From contig NC_133901.1 in the NCBI RefSeq assembly GCF_964199755.1, positions 4,690,016 through 4,754,015 of the forward strand: DNA of 64,000 nucleotides, in the 5' to 3' direction. The position numbers and the translations under genes are program-made. The DNA is from Larus michahellis (taxonomy: Eukaryota; Chordata; Aves; Charadriiformes; Laridae). The stretch's first letter is position 1, and each line of letters opens with the position of its first letter. Below the pieces are notes generated by a model. That model saw only the letters and a list, made by a program, of their open reading frames with translations, ran no database searches and was not told the DNA's origin. Shown in pieces: positions 1 to 12,794 of the stretch.

Positions 1-475
1 TCTAGTTCCACCCCCCTGCCCTGGGCAGGGACACCTCCCACCAGCCCAGGTTGCTCCAAGCCCCGTCCAGCCTGGCCTTGAACCCCTCCAGGGATGGGGC
101 AGCCACAGCTTCTCTGGGCAACCTGGGCCAGGGGCTCACCGCCCTCATGGTGAAGAACTTCTTCCTAACGTCCAATCTGAATCGACCCATCTCTAGTTTT
201 AATCCATTCCCTCTAGTCCTACCATTAGCCGACACCCTAAAAAGTCCCTCCCCAGCTTTCTTGTAGGCCCCCTTAAGATACTGGTAGGCCACTATAAGGT
301 CTCCTGGGAGCCTTCTTTTCTCCAGACTGAACACCAACTCTCTCAGTCTGTCCTCGTAGGAGAGGTGCTCCAGCCCTCTGATCATCCTCGTGGCCCTTCC
401 CTGGACACGTTCCAGCACGTCCATATCTTTCTTGCAGTAGGGGCTCCAGAATTGGACGCAGTACTCCAGTTACTT
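1..475 (-). mobile_element. CR1 LINE fragment (3' part, cut by window edge)
   Basis: The minus strand encodes the C-terminal end of a CR1 ORF2 reverse-transcriptase polyprotein. Recognisable pieces are [17 protein letters not shown] and WPRLPREAV, in the order usual for avian CR1. The frame is open for about 140 codons. The 5' end is truncated near 475, as in most CR1 copies, and the 3' terminal repeats lie left of the window. Positions 8-148 are almost identical to 44,262-44,400, so this copy and the one beside the FNDC3B promoter belong to the same subfamily. It lies in FNDC3B intron 2, in the sense orientation. It has no independent function that can be seen. Confidence 0.93.
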
Positions 476-3400
476 TCAGTAACAGTCAGTTACGGTGAGT
501 GCTATTGCTAGCGAAGCCCACAAGTGACACATCCTGAACCCCCTGATTTGTCCCAAGTTAAACATTCTCCCAAGCAAGCAGTAAAAAAAAAATAAAAATA
601 ACCAAAAAGATTATCAGTATATCTGTGTAACAAATTGCTCTGATAAGAAATCTTAAGACCCGTGAAGTTTTTGCAAATTGTGTGTTTCATTGTATTCATA
701 AAGGAACATATTTGTGAGAACAGCTTCAGAGTTTGCCCACCAACATCCTTCAATTAAAATGCCTTCAAAAAAAAACTCATTCTAGAAACTTCCTAGATAT
801 CAAATGCTGCCTATGAGTTAACTTTGCTAGTGTTACTTGACTGCCATCTGCTCTAGTTTAAATGCCTTCTCTAAGACTACTGATTCTGCTTTAAAATTCA
901 GTATATTTAAACAGAAGGAAATTTAATCATCCGTTATCTGATAGTCTTTTATGGACTGATGCTTCTCAGCTCAGGTATCTTAGATATGTACCAGCTATAA
1001 AGCTTTTTCTTCTTGAAACAAGCCCCACATGTGCAACTATCCCCCCCCCTCCACTAAAAGGACATTTATACCAGCATCTATAGAAAAAAAGGCAAGAAAG
1101 CATGAAGAAGTAACTCTAAATTTCGGCACAAAGTTCATTCGCTCAGCTCGGCTGCTGTTCAGGTGCAGTATAAACCCCAGCCAGCTCAACGCTTTCAAAC
1201 TCTTCCAAGGTGCACAGATTTATTGTGCTACAGGAAGGTACCAAACCTTGTTCCTCATTCAGACATCCTCTCGTCTCCCTTATTCAAAGTGTGTGACCCT
1301 AAAAGACAAGAACGAGCAGACGCAGTGCCTGGGCTCCAGCCAAATACTGAAAAAACAGGATTTGGTAAACACGCTTTTACAAAGGGCAGGCAAGCAGAAA
1401 AGTTCCTACACCGTCGCAGGTGCAGCAGGCAAACCACACCAAAATAAAACTTCCCAAATTAAATTGCTCAGCTCTCTGTACAGACATCCTATGGCACAGC
1501 TAGCTGCCCTTCCACTTCATTCTCCAAGCTTTTTAGAGCTTGCTGTGGAGTACCTACAGGAAACCACGGAAATTCTTGGACCAAAAGGTTAATTATCACT
1601 CCCTGAATCCCCACAGGAGTTACAAGTGGATTAGAAGCAGAAACAGAGTAAGCAGCAGCTCTGGAAGGGGCATGAAAGCATTAAATACAGTCAGCAGTAG
1701 TGGAAATTAAGTGTGGGAAACTTTAAAAGAAAAACAACAAAAAAAAAAGAAGCCAGTGCTAGAAATGCCATTTTGGGTAGTCTGGAAAAGAGGGATTACT
1801 GTCAAGCTGGCAGAGCCATTCCTAGCTCTGCCCTGTGGAGCTCTGCAGCACTTATCCCCAGGAAGATAAAACAATTAAATGTTCCTATGCAATTGTCCGA
1901 CAATACAGGAGTGTTTACTGGCAGAATTGCCTTGTGCATCGCCCTCCAGCTGGCTGCTGGCAAAAGCGAAGGTGTTTTACCAGCTCCACTCCGCTCTTTT
2001 CTACATGTATAAGGACTTTTGAGAAAAAGCTTTTATCTGAGGCTGAGCATCCTCAGGTACAGCTTCTAGCACAGCTCTGCCACGGCTGAGGCTTCACATG
2101 CCCAGGAACACATAAGGGTGGGCAACAGCAAGTGCCCCCAGAGCATCTCATCACAGGCTCCAAAGCACGAGGGACCGATCTGCGCCTGGCCAGGCTGCAG
2201 TCTGGAGAACCCCACGCGCCTCGTCTCTCACCAGCCGAGCTGTGACGCTTTCTTACTGCTAGCTTCTAATAGAGACTGTAATTACACCCTGGAAAAGCAC
2301 ATCTCCTTATAAAACTAGCACCTGTTTATGGAGTAATAGGAATCACCTTTATTAAGGAAGTCATTCTTACACGAATCAAATCTGAAGGCTGTTCCTGCCT
2401 GACAAGTAACTGAGATAAATCTCTTTCAACAAATATGTAAACTCTGCTTCTACAATACATAAGAAACCACGTTAAGAGTAATTAACGTAGTCCACTTGCT
2501 ACTACTATATGCAAAGAGCAAGCGTTTATTCCAATTTCATTGCATTTTAGAACTGTACTTTTAAAAAGTGAAGACATCAACTAAAGCTTCAGGAAGAAGA
2601 TGAAAACAGTAAAGCATAAATGCAGCTAAGCTTTGCAACATACGAGGGCACATCCAGACTAGAGGCCAAAATATCTCACAGAAAACTGGCATTCCAACTA
2701 GAAGTACTTAGAGATAAGGCGATGAGGTCTACAAGCATCACCCAACAAACATCTGTGCAGAAAAGGAACCTGGCCCAGAACCGGTCCCCTGAGTCATATT
2801 TGCATAGCACGGCAAAAGCAAGAAGAAACGCACTTCCCACTACGTCGGTAATTTTTTTTACTCCAAAACATTAGATGAGAAGCTACTTTAAAGGCAGTGG
2901 AGGCATCCGCCAAGCAAAGCTCCCGAATCATCACTGATGGGGAAATTCAAAGACCGGACTTTGAGCCCCATCTCAAAGGAGGGCTCCAAAGACTTCATTT
3001 ACTCTTTCTGTAATACAGAAGGACCCACTGAACAGTCTAACCTGACAAATGGTTTCCAGCAAGGAGGAAAAGGCATATTTAAGGAACAATTATCCTATCC
3101 GATATCAATAAGATAGTTCCTTCACTTAAGCATATTAATATAGGATTCGACTACAGAGCCATTAAAAGCTTGCTTTTATATTTTTTCAAGTTGAAGCACA
3201 CTGTGGAGAAATGACTTTAAAAAAAAAAATAATCATGGCATTGAAAATCTGTATCGTCCTGAGAACCCAGATAAGCAGAAGCTTGGAAGAAAAGCTGAAA
3301 TTATTCTTCCTCTCGAGTTTGGTATAGCTCAAAACACAGCTTGGAGGGAGGAACAAATGACCAAGGGAATGAGAAGTAACAGAATGACATTTTAGATTAA

Positions 3401-4244
3401 TTCATGAAGCACTGTGTATTGCTACCTTAGTTAAAATACTTTGCAGAAATGTCTCAAATCAGGAGGGAACGAAATTGAGTAACACAGAAAAATTGCTACG
3501 GTAGATGTTCTACAGAGAGAAACATTAACCCAAGATGACAGGTTCCGGAATCTACCGACTATCAGCCTGAACCTCCAGGCTGTATCCTGACAGGAAGGCA
3601 TCGCTGTGGTCTTCTAATCATTCTACCTGCTTCTGATCAAGCTTATTAGAGAGTATCTCCCAGAAAAATACGAAAGCAACAATAAACTTGCTTTCCTTCA
3701 AAAGGCCACTCAAAATTCACTTCTGCTCCTCTGACGCTTATAACGAAGCACAGGGTAATACACAGGACTGCCAGGATCAGCACACTTAGGTGAGCAAAGA
3801 ATAGCAGGCACCACAGGACTCTTGTATTCAATTCTCCATTTCCTTCCCTTCCTCCTTTTTTTTTTTTTCCCAATCTCAGCACTTTTGGTTTAAGTTTTTA
3901 AACCTTATCACAGATACTAGCAAGATACCTGGACAACAGCTAGCACAAGCAAATCACAAGACTAACTTTGTGCAAAGCTCTCAGATATGTGGCAGTTATA
4001 GTCATTATTTCAATCCCATTATCTTAACTTCAATGAACACACATGCAAATAATCACATTAAATTTAATCATACATTTAAAGCATTGCTTATAATGTCTTT
4101 CCAGCATAAAGGCAGATTGCTACCTTCCAGGAAATACTCTGTCCTCTCTATTCTTGCAGAAAGCCATCTTCCCCATCTTCAAAATCCCTTGGTGGCCCAG
4201 AAATACTTTCTTTAGACCAGCTGTTTCCTGCAAAGCTCACTGAC
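1..4244 (-). other. FNDC3B: FNDC3B intron 2 (5' part only)
   Basis: This is the intron that follows the start-codon exon. It opens on the minus strand with the donor CAG|GTCAGTGAGC at 4,244. The acceptor is outside the window. Apart from the CR1 piece at 1-475, I see only AT-rich sequence with short homopolymers, for example T13 at 3,856-3,868. The third exon of FNDC3B in other vertebrates begins with the conserved VILVQVNPGE segment; I did not find it here. Small open frames in this stretch show no protein-like character. Confidence 0.85.
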
Positions 4245-4355
4245 CTGCTGTGATCCATCGCCATTCACGATGTGAGGCATCATGGCTACCTCCCCGTTCA
4301 GCAACGGCGGCAGCTCCAGCGGAATTTGGTCGGTCATCATCATTGTGACGTACAT
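4245..4355 (-). CDS. FNDC3B: FNDC3B N-terminal coding exon (codons 1-37)
   Basis: The minus-strand translation from the ATG at 4,355 begins MYVTMMMTDQ, continues IPLELPPLLNGEVAMMPH and ends GDGSQQ at the donor. This matches the N-terminus of vertebrate FNDC3B (fibronectin type III domain containing 3B, also FAD104) as I remember it, with a few substitutions near the exon end (for example PHI for PHL). The 111 nt are exactly 37 codons, so the intron is phase 0. The family protein is about 1,200 residues, with a proline-rich N-terminal region, nine FN3 domains and a C-terminal transmembrane anchor. It is placed at the ER and is linked to adipocyte and osteoblast differentiation, adhesion and migration. 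Only the extreme N-terminus is here. The paralogue FNDC3A has a different start, so FNDC3B is the clear choice. Initiation could instead use Met5-7 (ACAATG, an A at -3), because the first AUG has a weak context. Confidence 0.94.
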
Positions 4356-4383
4356 TCATGGAGAATTTTCCTCAACGGGCTTC
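4245..4383 (-). other. FNDC3B: FNDC3B exon 2 (28 nt 5' UTR plus start of CDS)
   Basis: The exon is bounded on the minus strand by the acceptor GGTGCTTCTCTTGCAG|GAAG (AG ending at 4,384) and the donor CAG|GTCAGT (GT at 4,244-4,243). The polypyrimidine tract is short but good. A plausible branch site, TTTAAC at 4,406-4,401, lies about 18 nt upstream of the acceptor. Positions 4,383-4,356 are untranslated leader. An out-of-frame AUG at 4,359 lies 4 nt before the annotated start and stays open to the exon end. The exon length is 139 nt. Confidence 0.88.
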
Positions 4384-7300
4384 CTGCAAGAGAAGCACCA
4401 GTTAAAGACCCTGGAAAACCCACTTGTACTTTAGAAAGTCACCGGCATCCGTGTGGATTTTGCCGTTAAGGTGGCAACCTAAGCAGGACACCTGCTTTTG
4501 AAACAGGATGCACATGGGAACTCCATGCACTGAACAGAGGTTTTAATTGTTAGATCAAGAGCATGGGAAGTCAAGTTTCCATGCAAGGCTTCCAAAAACC
4601 AACTGGCCAGATTTCCACTCCTTCCCACGATTACAACCCCCAGCCCTCACCGCACAACCGAAAGGGGCAACTTCTGTGATGCTTCAAGTGAGATTTGCTC
4701 CCTTCCTAAAATTCATCATCCTGCTTGCTACCACAGCTCTTAGAACTACATCATCCGTGTGTTTAACATGTCACATCGGTTTCACTCAATATCCACAGTT
4801 CAGAGCCAAACACCTTTATTTTCTTTCTATGGCCCTGCCACCTGTAACGCAACGAGAAGGCGCCTGACTTCCGCTTCATCATGATCCGAAGGAGAAAGTC
4901 TTCTGCTGGAGCAGCAGGGACAGCACATCCCCACACTCTGAACGCCTTGTGCCATACAGAGGACAACAGAAGATGATCTCACTTGAGGATTTGTGAAGAA
5001 TCACACATCACTTCCAGCACAGCCTCCCCCTTCACAGCTAATTGATGTGATATGTAAGCATCACTAAAACCACAGGGAGACTGCTTTGTAAAAACAAGTC
5101 TTAATTCAGCATTAAGGGTACCGCCACACTGTTTTATGGGGCAATAATCCAGTTCTTTAGTGAATAAAATGGATGGCCTAACCACATTGCTTATCTGGAC
5201 TCCTGCACAAGAACTCCTAAGCAAAGCAACCTTACAAGTCCAGCAGCCTCCTTAGTACCTCTCATGCCGGAGAATCCCAAAGCCCTCCCACATAATTTCA
5301 CATACATCAAAAATTCAAGTCAGAAAAAAAATTTGCAGTATCAGACAGGTAATCAGCTGGCACAAGACCACCAGAGCATAGAGAGGGGAATTTTTGGCAA
5401 AGAGCAACAGGAAAACCCCTGCTCATAAGGAAAGAGTTGTGAGATCTAGCATTGACACGGAGCACTTGGTTACAGAGCCATAAACCAGGAGTTTAACTCA
5501 TCTGCTGCGGAGGGGACAAAGCGCTGGGCCATCCTCACCAGGGTTGGAGCATGCGGTTCTATGGATACTGCATGCTGCCAACCTAAGACCCCCATACTTG
5601 CTCTGCCCTCAGGTGCTGCTCGGCTTTACATTTAGATATTTATTTTTTTTCTTTTCAGTTTAACAGCTAAACCAATAGTTCGGTTGAAATACACTCTCTT
5701 CATTTTCATCAACCTCTTCCAGAGCTCATTGCAACTCCATCACCTGCAGAGCGACTTGATGATCAGGAACATCCACCTGAGCAGGAGCTGGTGCTCCAGC
5801 TCCTGAAGAGGACCACTTGTGTGATTTAGAGGTGATGGAGGTGCCCACACAGCCTGAATCACATCTATCCTTGCATTCTTATCACACAGGCCTCTCACAT
5901 CTAAGTAGCAGAGGAAGACTAAAAGCATATTTGTTTTTCAGATGTGCAAACTTAGCCCTCTTACCTCCAGCCACACATCTCAAGACCAGCGTTTTAATTT
6001 AACTCGGTTACAAATTTAGCACGACTCTCACAGCTCTTTCCGATGTTCTCATCCGCGTGAAAACACCACTTTTCTAATCCTCACTTCACTGAGATATAAA
6101 CAGAGGTATTCTATTTTCACCCACCTTTAAAATTAACTCCCTCCTTTTATTTGAGACTCAATTACAGGACAGAAGTTCGCAGAAAGCTTGAGACACAGTT
6201 GGCGAGAGGATGGTGCACCCACAGATGGGTTTCAAGTCCCATCTCCTGCCGGCATCAACTGCTTTGTCCCAGAGCAAGGCAGTGTTTTAGTCCTACTGTC
6301 ACCTCCACCCTGCAGTACATACACCCATGGAGTAAGGACACTGGCTAAACACCCATGGTCCACAGGACCAAGCTCTCTGACCCAGCACAGGTCCATTGGT
6401 GACCAAGGTCTCCCTGGCTTAGTCATTCAAAGCTCGGACCCAACCGTTACACAGGCCACAGAAATCCGTCCAACAGACCAGAAGCTTTGCTCAACGCATT
6501 TTCCCCCTGAAGTTTTGCAATATTTGGAGCTCCTTCCTAAACCTTTTGCTTCTCATTACTTCATAGTCTCAGGTTTTAATTTTGAGAAAGATCCAAGTCC
6601 ACAACCCATATTCACAGGTATTGGGTTTTGGGGGTGGAGGAGAAGGAGTGGGGTAGTGGGATTTGGATTTTTTGAGGTTTTGTTTGCTTAAAATGATTTT
6701 TTAACCATTTCTTAAATGCTTGTGATTAACAAAAGGACTGAAAAAACCTAATACTGAACAACCACGAGAACATCGGAGTTCGCAGCCTTCAACGGAAACA
6801 GATCCATTTAGTCAATGGTCAGTTGCACCTCGAACTACATTGGTTATACACGTTGTTATCTTTCTATAGTTTTTGTGCGTATACAGATATATATCAATAT
6901 GTAAATACGGTTATTTTAAAAGAACACAACATTCATAGGAACTATTTTAAACCTATGTAAAACAATATCCCCTCCCCCAAATAAATGACACATTCATCTA
7001 GTCTGAATCTGAAAGCCCCAGCTTTAATGGAGTTTAAGCGTCACGCCGATGCTATTTTCTTAAGGAAAAAAGCCAGACTGTAGCTTGAAGCTACATATTT
7101 TCCTAATAATATTTCCATTCCAGGCACAACCACCAATATGTTGAAATTTATTTGCTACATGTCATTATTTAAAGTTTTACAGCTGCATTCCTTTTGCTTT
7201 ATTAATGGTTTGTCACTACAGCCATGTCTACACTTGCCTCACTTTAAAGGGGGGATGGGGGGGAAGGAAAAGAAATAAAAAGGGCTTCCTTTATTTGTCA

Positions 7301-7507
7301 GGTCTGGTACGACCCCGCCAGAGGTAACGCCAGCAACTGCACTGGCTACAAAGCACAGCTGGCCACAGGCATTTTGGTTTTAGCAGTATTTCACATAGAT
7401 GTACGCCATACACGGTTAGATGAGACGGGGTTAAAACACCTACCATGGGACTGGCAGACTTCACACTAAAGCCAAAACTTTTGGAAACTGCCTTCACAGA
7501 CCTTTTC

Positions 7508-7522
7508 TTTTTTTTTTTTTTT
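7508..7522. repeat. T15 homopolymer
   Basis: An uninterrupted run of 15 T in intron 1. No flanking duplication or retroelement body is visible next to it. Confidence 0.95.
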
Positions 7523-7874
7523 AAAGCTTATTTGCTCATCATCCATCCTACTTAAAAACAGATTTATTCGCCGCGCGTTCACACCCCTCCTGAAACCTAG
7601 CGCTCCCCCTACCTCAGGGGATGCTCACATAAGCATATTTGATTAGTACAAAGCAGGTGAGGCCTGAACACAAGCACTTTCTTTTTCCTGTAAATTCAGG
7701 AACATCAATGGAAGAAAACACCAGACAAGGGCTCAAAGAGCCAGGTCATATTTCAGGATATGAGAACTCTTCCTTAGCTAAAATATGAACTGCCAAATAC
7801 TAACCCACAGCTTTTTTTTCAGGTACTAACTCGAATTTGGGGTTTTGTCTAGAAAGCTGACTATATTTAAATTT

Positions 7875-7890
7875 AAAAAAAAAAAAAAAA
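7875..7890. repeat. A16 homopolymer
   Basis: A run of 16 A preceded by a TATTTAAATTT stretch. It is a simple tract in intron 1. Confidence 0.95.
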
Positions 7891-10800
7891 TATTTCCTGT
7901 GCGTCTGCATTCCCTGGGTTTGGCTGGGATGGTCCACGGCAAGGCCAACATGGAGAGAGGCTGCATCTCCCTGTCTAGCTGCCTCCAGGAATACGGGAAA
8001 TCACAGCTTCCCATCTTGCTGTAGAGCAAGGAAGAAGAAATAACCATCCAAGTTTGATGTTTCTCTCCCCAAACCAAACTTCCAAACCTTTTGATGTTTT
8101 CAAGTTACTGTTACAAACCTGATTTTCAATTCGGTGCTGCAGCCTTCTGCTGATCACCGAGATGACTCTGTTTCCTTAAATTAATTCAATATGTGAATTA
8201 GTAATACATAAATTAATTGCACATGGCACTGGTTATAAAATTAAAGCACACAGAAGAACAAAACGTAACTATCTAAAAACCAATGTCCATGTATGGTGAA
8301 TTAATATGACCCAACGGGTTACATCAGAGTTGTTCTGAAATTCCAAAAGCGGCGTGAACCACATCAAGATACCCGAGTCCTACTTTTCCTAGAAAGTTTT
8401 ACCCATGCTATTAAATGGGGCTATAAGCCAAGAACATTTTTCTTTGTGATTTTTTTTCCACCTTTTGTCTTTTACGAAGCCGAAGAACCTTTTCCAGCTA
8501 CAGCAGGCAAATTCCGAGAACCTGGCAAAAGCAAGAGGAGTTGTGAATATTCGGTCCTGTGACCGCTCAATTTTTATTTCCCTGCAGCAGACCATTAAAA
8601 GCTACGGAACAAAGTGTTCTGCCTTTTTATCAAAATCATCTGGAATTACAAAAGTTGTACTACAAAGATGACAGTACTAAACGCACATTTGCGCCGTGCT
8701 TGCTTAGGGTTATTCTCTCTGATTCGAAAAGAACCTCCTGCGCAAAGAGTAAGAAGCTGCACCACCTTCAATCCTAGCATTACTGTAGACAAGACTGGAA
8801 ACACACAGGGTATAAAACTTTAGAAGGAAGAATTCTCCCTTTCCAGCTTAAAAACATCCCACCCAACCACCTTACAGTTTCAACATGATGAAGTTCACAC
8901 ACAGACGGTGCACGTACACACACACAGTCCCAAACAGTGCGTGCAGCAATTCATAAACAAGCAAACAAGAACTCCTCAGATTTTTCCATGAGATTTGTCC
9001 TCAGGCATGACGAGCAATTTGTCCATGGCCCAGCCACCTCCCAGACCAGCTGTGACCACAGCCCCTTCCTGGCCACCAGCCACATCATTGACCAAGACAA
9101 GACCATTCATTTCCCAAGCTGCTTTCCATGAGGTTAAGCTCAAATGCTACTACTGGGCAACGGCAACCATCAGAGAAAGCCAGCAGCGCACTGGTGCTCA
9201 ACCTTCCCTTCCTAAACGTAGGATAAATGTCTAATTGTCCTCATCAGTAACCAGCTATCAGTAACCACAAGCTATCCTGCCTTTATAACAAACCCAGAAA
9301 CTACATCTTATTCGCACGTATGGCATACACATCCAGTCCCACCCTAAAGAAAGTCGACCCAAAGCATTCCTTGTAAAGACAACTCAGACACTGAGAGTGG
9401 CTTCAAAGATGACAGAATCTGTAACCCAACAGAAGATAGTTTTCTTGAAACAGAAATTTTCTCCACTAATTCTTCAAATTCTCCAAAATTGTAAAAGACA
9501 ACCCATTGAGGTTGGAGAAAGAGAGGCTTGTGTCAGAACCACGTATTTTAATTTCTTTCTTAAATATCAGGTTAGATAGCTTAATATGAGCTCCTTTCTA
9601 CCATTATATTTTATATACATGTATGTATGTATAAGAGCCTCTCTTCTACTATTCTGCATGTAAAGGGTGATCTCCTCTTGCACAGTGGTTGAGGTTGGAT
9701 TAATCGAACCCGTCAGGAAATTCCTTGCTAGTTTACAGAGATGGGAGAAGCCAGTCCAGGCATGATGTCAAAATCCAAGTTTCTGAATGATATAACTGAT
9801 CTTAATGGCCAGCAGTCACATAAAAGGTGACTGCTTCTCCCCTCTACGAGCCATTTGCCCTGGCTGGTCTTGGGGCAAACGAGGTTCTGCAACAAGGATG
9901 TTCAGAAATTGGTAGTTTTCTGACCACAGAACGAAAGTATTTGTGATAATCTGATCTGCATCCTCCAAACCACAACCTGACAGCACCACCAGCCCAAGCC
10001 CTCCACCGTCATCTGCACGGCTAGTTTGAATATAGATGGGTTCCCCCATCCGCTGTGCTGTATCGACCCTCAAACACTTGGGTTGTTATAACCGGGACAA
10101 GAGGAAGTAGGAGCTGCTTAAAATGGTTTTGTCACGGTTAAAAAAATATGTATGGAATCATGGGCTCACAGCAGAGGGAATCCCACTTAGCACCGAGAAG
10201 TCAAACACAGCTTTAGAAACACAGGCCCCCAAAACACGGAAAACTCAAATAATAAGGATAAGGAATAAGGAAATTCTTTCGCATTTGCTGCAGCCATTAC
10301 CTGCAGCACAGATTATTATTCCATAAAACGAAACATTCTGGGAACCATTTGCTATTTTCCAGGAGTTTGTAAGTCGAACTGAAGAAAACTATCAAAAGCC
10401 TGGTATGTCGAATCACGTCACTGCTGATCATTGTTCAGTTGAAGAAACGGTCGCTTTTTCCAGAGATATTTTGAAACTTATCTACCAGAGAAAAATAACT
10501 AGGGGGAAAAAAAACGCGTGTATGTACAAACAGAATATATATACACATACGCAAAAACTTAGTTGTATGCAGACATCCTCAGACACTAGGAATTAAAATC
10601 CGTATCCCACGAGGAAGGCTCCAAACGAGAAATGCTTCTCCTGCACGTTATTTTTGACGCTGGTGTTTGTACGCAAGAGATGAAGGAGCTTACACGCAGC
10701 CCGGCTTTCCTATTGTATTTTGCATAGTACACGTTGAAATTTAACATTAATTAAAACATACATAACGCAATTATACATTCACTGAAAAGCAGAGCAGTAA

Positions 10801-11649
10801 ACATAGCTGCTTTCAAGAGACTCCTGCCATGGCTTGCCACTTGAATTGAAAAAGGAGTGGTAATAATTGTTCATGTAGAAAAGCCTCTTGAGACATGAGC
10901 AGTACCTGGAGGTATGCGCACAGATGGTTGGTCAAGGCACAAACAGTCTGGAATTTGTCTTGTCTGATGTGCGTTCATTAGTTTAGTTAAATCACATCCG
11001 TCTGAAGAGCGACTGCGACCTGAAAGCATTCTTTCCCCGTTTAACTGCAAACACGGTAGATTAATTTGAAAGCAGCCAAACAGACAGGCTTCTCCGTAAC
11101 AATTTTGATGAAATACATGCAATTTTAAAAATCCGTTGTGACAAAGAAAACGGATTAGAGGGAATGCATACCTACAAAGCTGGCTGGCATTTTACAAAGA
11201 GGTAGTAAAACGTCTGCCGCTTGTTCTCTGGGCTGTTTCACAGACAACAAGGCCACCAGTAGCTGGATCCTGATTCCAGCAAGCTGGAAAGCATAAACAT
11301 CCTCTCAAAACTTAACCACGGTAATTATTCAGTGGGTTTATTCCCCTCTAATTTATTTTTGGTTTATGTAACAACACATTTCAACGTCCATGGCACATTC
11401 CGTCTCTAAAGATAGAATCATCAGCAGTGTTCAATTCTATAGGGGGATCGAGGAAAGTCAACGGTGTTTTTCCCCACTCTGGGGCGAGATTATTAAAGCA
11501 GCTATCCGAAGGGTAGTTTGCATTTATTTAGACCTATAATTTGACCTCACGTTTTCAAGACTTGAAACTCCATTATTTTAAAGAACAACAATTTTGACCT
11601 TTCAGAGGAAATTTTTATAGTTTTGGAACAGCAAATTTTTACATATTTT

Positions 11650-11703
11650 CATATATAAAAATATATATTTATATATATTTTTTTATATATATATATATAA
11701 AAA
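11650..11703. repeat. AT-rich low-complexity tract, self-complementary
   Basis: About 54 bp made only of A and T, with alternating TA runs on both sides of a T7 core. It can fold on itself and is a likely unstable microsatellite. It lies in intron 1. Confidence 0.93.
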
Positions 11704-12777
11704 CCCTAATACATCTAAAAAAAAGGCCCTAGCTCAACCTTGGGATGAAATGGAATAACCAAATAACTTCAAACGGGCCCCAAAAGTGAGCATCAGGAAT
11801 GGGAGATGAGGTCAAACGGCATCATGCGGGAGTGTCTTCTTTCCCAAGGCAAGTAGAACTAATCAGCATATAATAGCTCTGATGAAATACCAGAATAAAG
11901 CAAGCTGATGCACAAAGGAGTCTTTTACCAAAAGAAAACTTTACACCACTAGTTTGGTTTTTTCCCCCCCCTGGTTTTCCGGAGGGGAAATCTTGTGAAA
12001 ACTTGTGTAGGAAAAGCCGGCCCAGCCTCCTCCCAGCACCGCGCACGTGCCCCGAAGGCAGTCATAGTCGAATGAAAACGTAATGGTGCTAGATTGAAGC
12101 GAATAAATACACTAGAAGTGAAATAGATCTCCCAAAACAATGGTATTAGGCTTATATTAGCTACAGCTGAGCAGAAAGCCAGAGGCAGACGAGCTAATCC
12201 GATGACTTCCCAACGTTCTCCCTCCTGCAAACAACGTTACGGCAGTGAATTCATCTCCTGCTCAAAAATCAATTCTACAAAAAGCGAACACCCCCCCGTT
12301 ACAGCTCGCACCAGGGACCGAAGGGCCAGCTCCAGAGAGGAGACTTGTACACAACTCACTGTCACCATCCAGGTTTTTTCTGTCCTTTTTCTTCCAACCT
12401 AAAAATTAAAGTTAGTCATTTTGGCTATTTATATTCCTTTCCTTCTTCCAAGGCTTCACACCTTTCTTTCCTCGCCTTCCTCCATATTAATCACAACAGC
12501 GAAAGGAGATTCACAAGGGATAGATCTGCAAAAATAGGAAAGTTTTCAGGCACACAGTTCTCCCAGTATTTCACAGCATTTCTTCCAAGCAGTAATAGGC
12601 TGAGGTTAACTCTTCTTGCACAACGGTGGCCAGTTTGTTTTGGTTTTTTTTTCTCATTATTTTTTTGTGTTATTGTTTCTTTACATTTTTCGTTTTGATT
12701 TTTTACATTTAGGAGTGCCTGATCATAAAGTTTGCTCTGGCACAATTTGTTTTAAATAGCAACTACTTTAAACATTT

Positions 12778-12794
12778 TTGTTGTTGTTGTTGTT
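12778..12794 (+). repeat. (TTG)n microsatellite
   Basis: Five to six tandem TTG units directly after a short T run. Simple repeat in intron 1. Confidence 0.9.

Noticed and set aside
1..475. 140-codon minus-strand frame as a host gene
   Set aside because: It is the C-terminal part of CR1 ORF2, repeated in the other CR1 copies of this window.
6188..6691. 167-codon plus-strand open frame
   Set aside because: Antisense to the intron, with no motif or similarity that I recognise and composition that follows the local DNA. It ends in a G-rich low-complexity tail.
9816..10073. 85-codon minus-strand frame in the sense of FNDC3B
   Set aside because: Considered as an alternative exon. The sequence is not FNDC3B-like and I see no good acceptor and donor pair around it.
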